Origin: an uncultured Rhodospirillales bacterium
Lineage (GTDB): Bacteria > Pseudomonadota > Alphaproteobacteria > ATCC43930 > CGMCC-115725
Length of the DNA: 6,492 nucleotides
Direction: 5' to 3'
Assembly (NCBI GenBank): GCA_903897565.1
Contig: CAIUCF010000453.1
Location: 1 to 6,492 of the forward strand
The notes under the pieces were generated by a model that saw only the letters and a list, made by a program, of their open reading frames with translations, did not search any database and was not told the DNA's origin. The translations under genes were made by a program, and so were the position numbers. Position 1 is the first letter of the stretch; every line of letters begins with the position of its first letter. Positions 5,426 to 6,492 of the stretch are shown here, in pieces.

Positions 5426-6190
5426 ATGAAGCATTCGATCGTCGGCACGACCATGCCGGTGCTGCAGATCCAGCTCGATCCGGGCGAGAAGATCGTCGCC
5501 GAGCCGGGCGAGTTCTCCTGGATGACGGAGAATATCCAGCTGCACACCACGACCCAGGCCGCCGGCGCCAGGGGGCTGTTCGGTATCCTCGGCCGGGCGC
5601 TGTCCGGCGGCGGGCTGTTCATGACCGAATACTCGGCCTACGGCAGTTCCGGCATGGTCGCCTTCGCTGCCAAGGTCCCGGGGACGATCCATGATTTGCA
5701 GGTCGGACCCGGGCAATCCTACATGATCCACAAGCACGGCTTTCTGTGCGCGACCGAAGGCGTCCAATTGTCGATCGGCTTCCAGCGCGCGCTCGGCACC
5801 GGGTTGTTCGGCGGCAATGGTTTCATCATGCAGCGGCTCGCCGGCACCTGTACCGCCTTCGTCGAGTTGGGCGGCGAATGCGTCGTCTATGATCTGCCGC
5901 CGGGCCAGTCGATCCTGGTCCATCCCGGCCATGTCGGCATGTTCGAGGAAAGCATCGGCTTCGACATCACGATGATGCGCGGTATCCGCAACGCCCTGTT
6001 CGGTGGTGACGGCTTGTTCCTGGCCCGCCTGACGGGTCCCGGCCGCGTCTGGCTGCAGAGCATGACGATGCCGAATCTCGCCCACGCCATCGCGCCCTAT
6101 CTCGGCGGTGAGGAGGCGGCATCGGCGGCGGGCGGGACCACGGCCGGTGTTGTCGCCGGAAAATTCCTCAACGATATTTTCGGGCGGTGA
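5426..6190 (+). CDS. AIM24 / TIGR00266-family protein
   Basis: The product is 254 residues, the usual size for bacterial members of the AIM24 family (PF01987), named after a yeast mitochondrial protein. The bacterial function is not established. It has no signal peptide or membrane segment and is probably cytosolic. Family hallmarks are VAEPGEFSWM (24-33), GGGLFMTEYSA (61-71), GTIHDLQVGPGQSYMIHKHG (86-105), LVHPGHVGMFE (164-174) and the C-terminal GDGLFLARLTGPGRVWLQS (194-212). Three glycine-rich copies of the pattern GLF-(x)-R/Y-L-x-G (about 58-73, 123-142, 189-211) reflect the beta-rich internal repeat of the family. The tail (GGEEAASAAGGTTAG...) is low-complexity and ends in KFLNDIFGR. The start is firm: GGGGAGGG at 5411-5418 with 7-nt spacing. 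The next gene, a FUSC transporter, is 153 bp downstream on the same strand. Confidence 0.93.
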   Translation: MKHSIVGTTMPVLQIQLDPGEKIVAEPGEFSWMTENIQLHTTTQAAGARGLFGILGRALSGGGLFMTEYSAYGSSGMVAFAAKVPGTIHDLQVGPGQSYMIHKHGFLCATEGVQLSIGFQRALGTGLFGGNGFIMQRLAGTCTAFVELGGECVVYDLPPGQSILVHPGHVGMFEESIGFDITMMRGIRNALFGGDGLFLARLTGPGRVWLQSMTMPNLAHAIAPYLGGEEAASAAGGTTAGVVAGKFLNDIFGR

Positions 6191-6343
6191 CGCGAAGTCG
6201 CAAAGATATGCGCAGGATTCATAACTGACCGATTAAGCTTTGCGTTATGCGCAATGCTTATGATTCGCTACCGTCGGTTTGAAATTTGCGGGCGAGAGGG
6301 CGGCGATGCAGCGGGGCAGGGGCAGAAAACGGGAGCGTCGAGG
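6191..6343 (+). promoter_or_regulatory. AT-richer leader with repeats and a -10-like box upstream of the FUSC gene
   Basis: The first 90 bp are clearly more AT-rich than the rest of the window. They contain TATGAT (6259-6264), close to a -10 consensus, but no good -35 at 16-18 bp. TATGCGCA occurs at 6207-6214 and 6246-6253. CATAAC (6220-6225) and GTTATG (6244-6249) form an inverted pair, and TTGCG/CGCAA (6240-6244/6250-6254) a small hairpin. This clustering suggests a promoter with operator sites for the downstream transporter. A regulator gene is not in view. The repeats are seen; the function is inferred. Confidence 0.4.
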
Positions 6344-6350
6344 ATGGTGA
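6306..6350 (+). CDS. Possible Arg-rich leader peptide (14 codons) overlapping the FUSC start
   Basis: An ATG at 6306, preceded by GAGAGGG with 5-nt spacing, opens a 14-residue frame, MQRGRGRKRERRGW. Its TGA (6348-6350) lies just past the FUSC ATG (6344-6346), so the two frames overlap and could be translationally coupled. Seven of 14 residues are Arg or Lys, and the codons include AGG, AGA and CGA, which are normally uncommon in such GC-rich genomes. This fits a ribosome-stalling or coupling leader, but so short a frame could be accidental. Confidence 0.25.
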   Translation: MQRGRGRKRERRGW

Positions 6351-6492
6351 CGCCGAGCGTCGCCGTGCTGCTGCGCCTCAAAGTGCCGCCGACCTGGCTT
6401 TATGCTGCCCGCACCACGCTCGCCGCATTGTTGGCGCTCTATATCGCCTTCATCCTGCAACTCGATAATGCGTTCTCGGCGCCGGTGACCGC
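6344..6492 (+). CDS. FUSC-family (fusaric acid resistance/AaeB-like) transporter, N-terminal fragment
   Basis: The first 49 codons of a gene that leaves the window on the right are visible. TWLYAARTTLAALLALYIAF (17-36), followed by ILQLDNAFSAPVT (37-49), matches the opening of FUSC proteins. These inner-membrane proteins have paired hydrophobic blocks and are linked to efflux of aromatic acids such as fusaric or hydroxybenzoic acid. Residues about 20-40 form the first membrane helix. The start is supported by GGGAG (6331-6335) about 8 nt upstream. Full-length members usually run to several hundred residues (about 350-700), so more than 85% is unseen and substrate or partner genes (membrane fusion protein, outer-membrane channel) cannot be judged. 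The family assignment rests on a short but characteristic segment. Confidence 0.75.
   Translation, partial: MVTPSVAVLLRLKVPPTWLYAARTTLAALLALYIAFILQLDNAFSAPVT

Noticed and set aside
5282..6085. A 267-codon minus-strand frame opposite the AIM24 gene
   Set aside because: The opposite strand encodes a clear AIM24 protein with a strong ribosome-binding site. The antisense product has no family features.
6286..6468. A 60-codon plus-strand frame across the FUSC start
   Set aside because: It begins at TTG, is out of frame with the FUSC protein whose membrane motif is clear, and lacks any recognisable feature.

Overview
The window is high-GC DNA that reads as an ordinary chromosomal stretch of an alphaproteobacterium. 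The best guess is Rhizobiales (Bradyrhizobium/Rhodopseudomonas-like) or Rhodospirillales. The basis is the style of the formate-tetrahydrofolate ligase (start near MLSDIEI, Arg in place of the usual Tyr in signature 1), the amidohydrolase family, and an intergenic repeat of the CCTCCCCCTTGAGGGGG type that I associate with alphaproteobacterial genomes. The genus cannot be fixed from this sequence alone.

Layout. Positions 1-807 (minus) hold the N-terminal 269 codons of an amidohydrolase-family (COG2159/Amidohydro_2) enzyme that runs off the left edge. A 186-bp divergent spacer separates it from fhs (994-2670, plus), formate-tetrahydrofolate ligase. After fhs comes a 122-bp inverted-repeat element (2681-2802). 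Its right arm forms the last codons and the stop of the convergent gene. Four minus-strand genes follow, all pointing left. In transcription order they are a Gly-rich basic protein of unknown function (4830-5219), an MscS-type mechanosensitive channel (3899-4717), a secreted cyclophilin-type peptidyl-prolyl isomerase (3296-3859), and a small multi-pass membrane protein (2788-3267). The last three are 28-39 bp apart and probably co-transcribed. A 206-bp divergent spacer precedes an AIM24/TIGR00266-family gene (5426-6190, plus). A 153-bp leader follows, containing a short Arg-rich reading frame, and then the start of a FUSC-family (fusaric-acid-resistance-like) transporter that runs off the right edge.

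How the genes relate. fhs supplies 10-formyl-THF for one-carbon metabolism and has no folate-pathway partner here. The minus-strand cluster is cell-envelope in character: osmotic safety valve, periplasmic folding enzyme and small membrane protein. The AIM24 and FUSC genes are co-directional but separated by an AT-richer leader that probably carries its own promoter.

I found no CRISPR array, tRNA or rRNA, transposase, phage gene, toxin-antitoxin pair or defence system. No intergenic stretch exceeds about 210 bp. The items most worth a second look are the repeat that makes a gene's 3' end, the Arg-rich mini-ORF whose stop overlaps the FUSC start region, and the unrecognised Gly-rich protein with a strong hairpin behind it. 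None of these amounts to a demonstrated new system.
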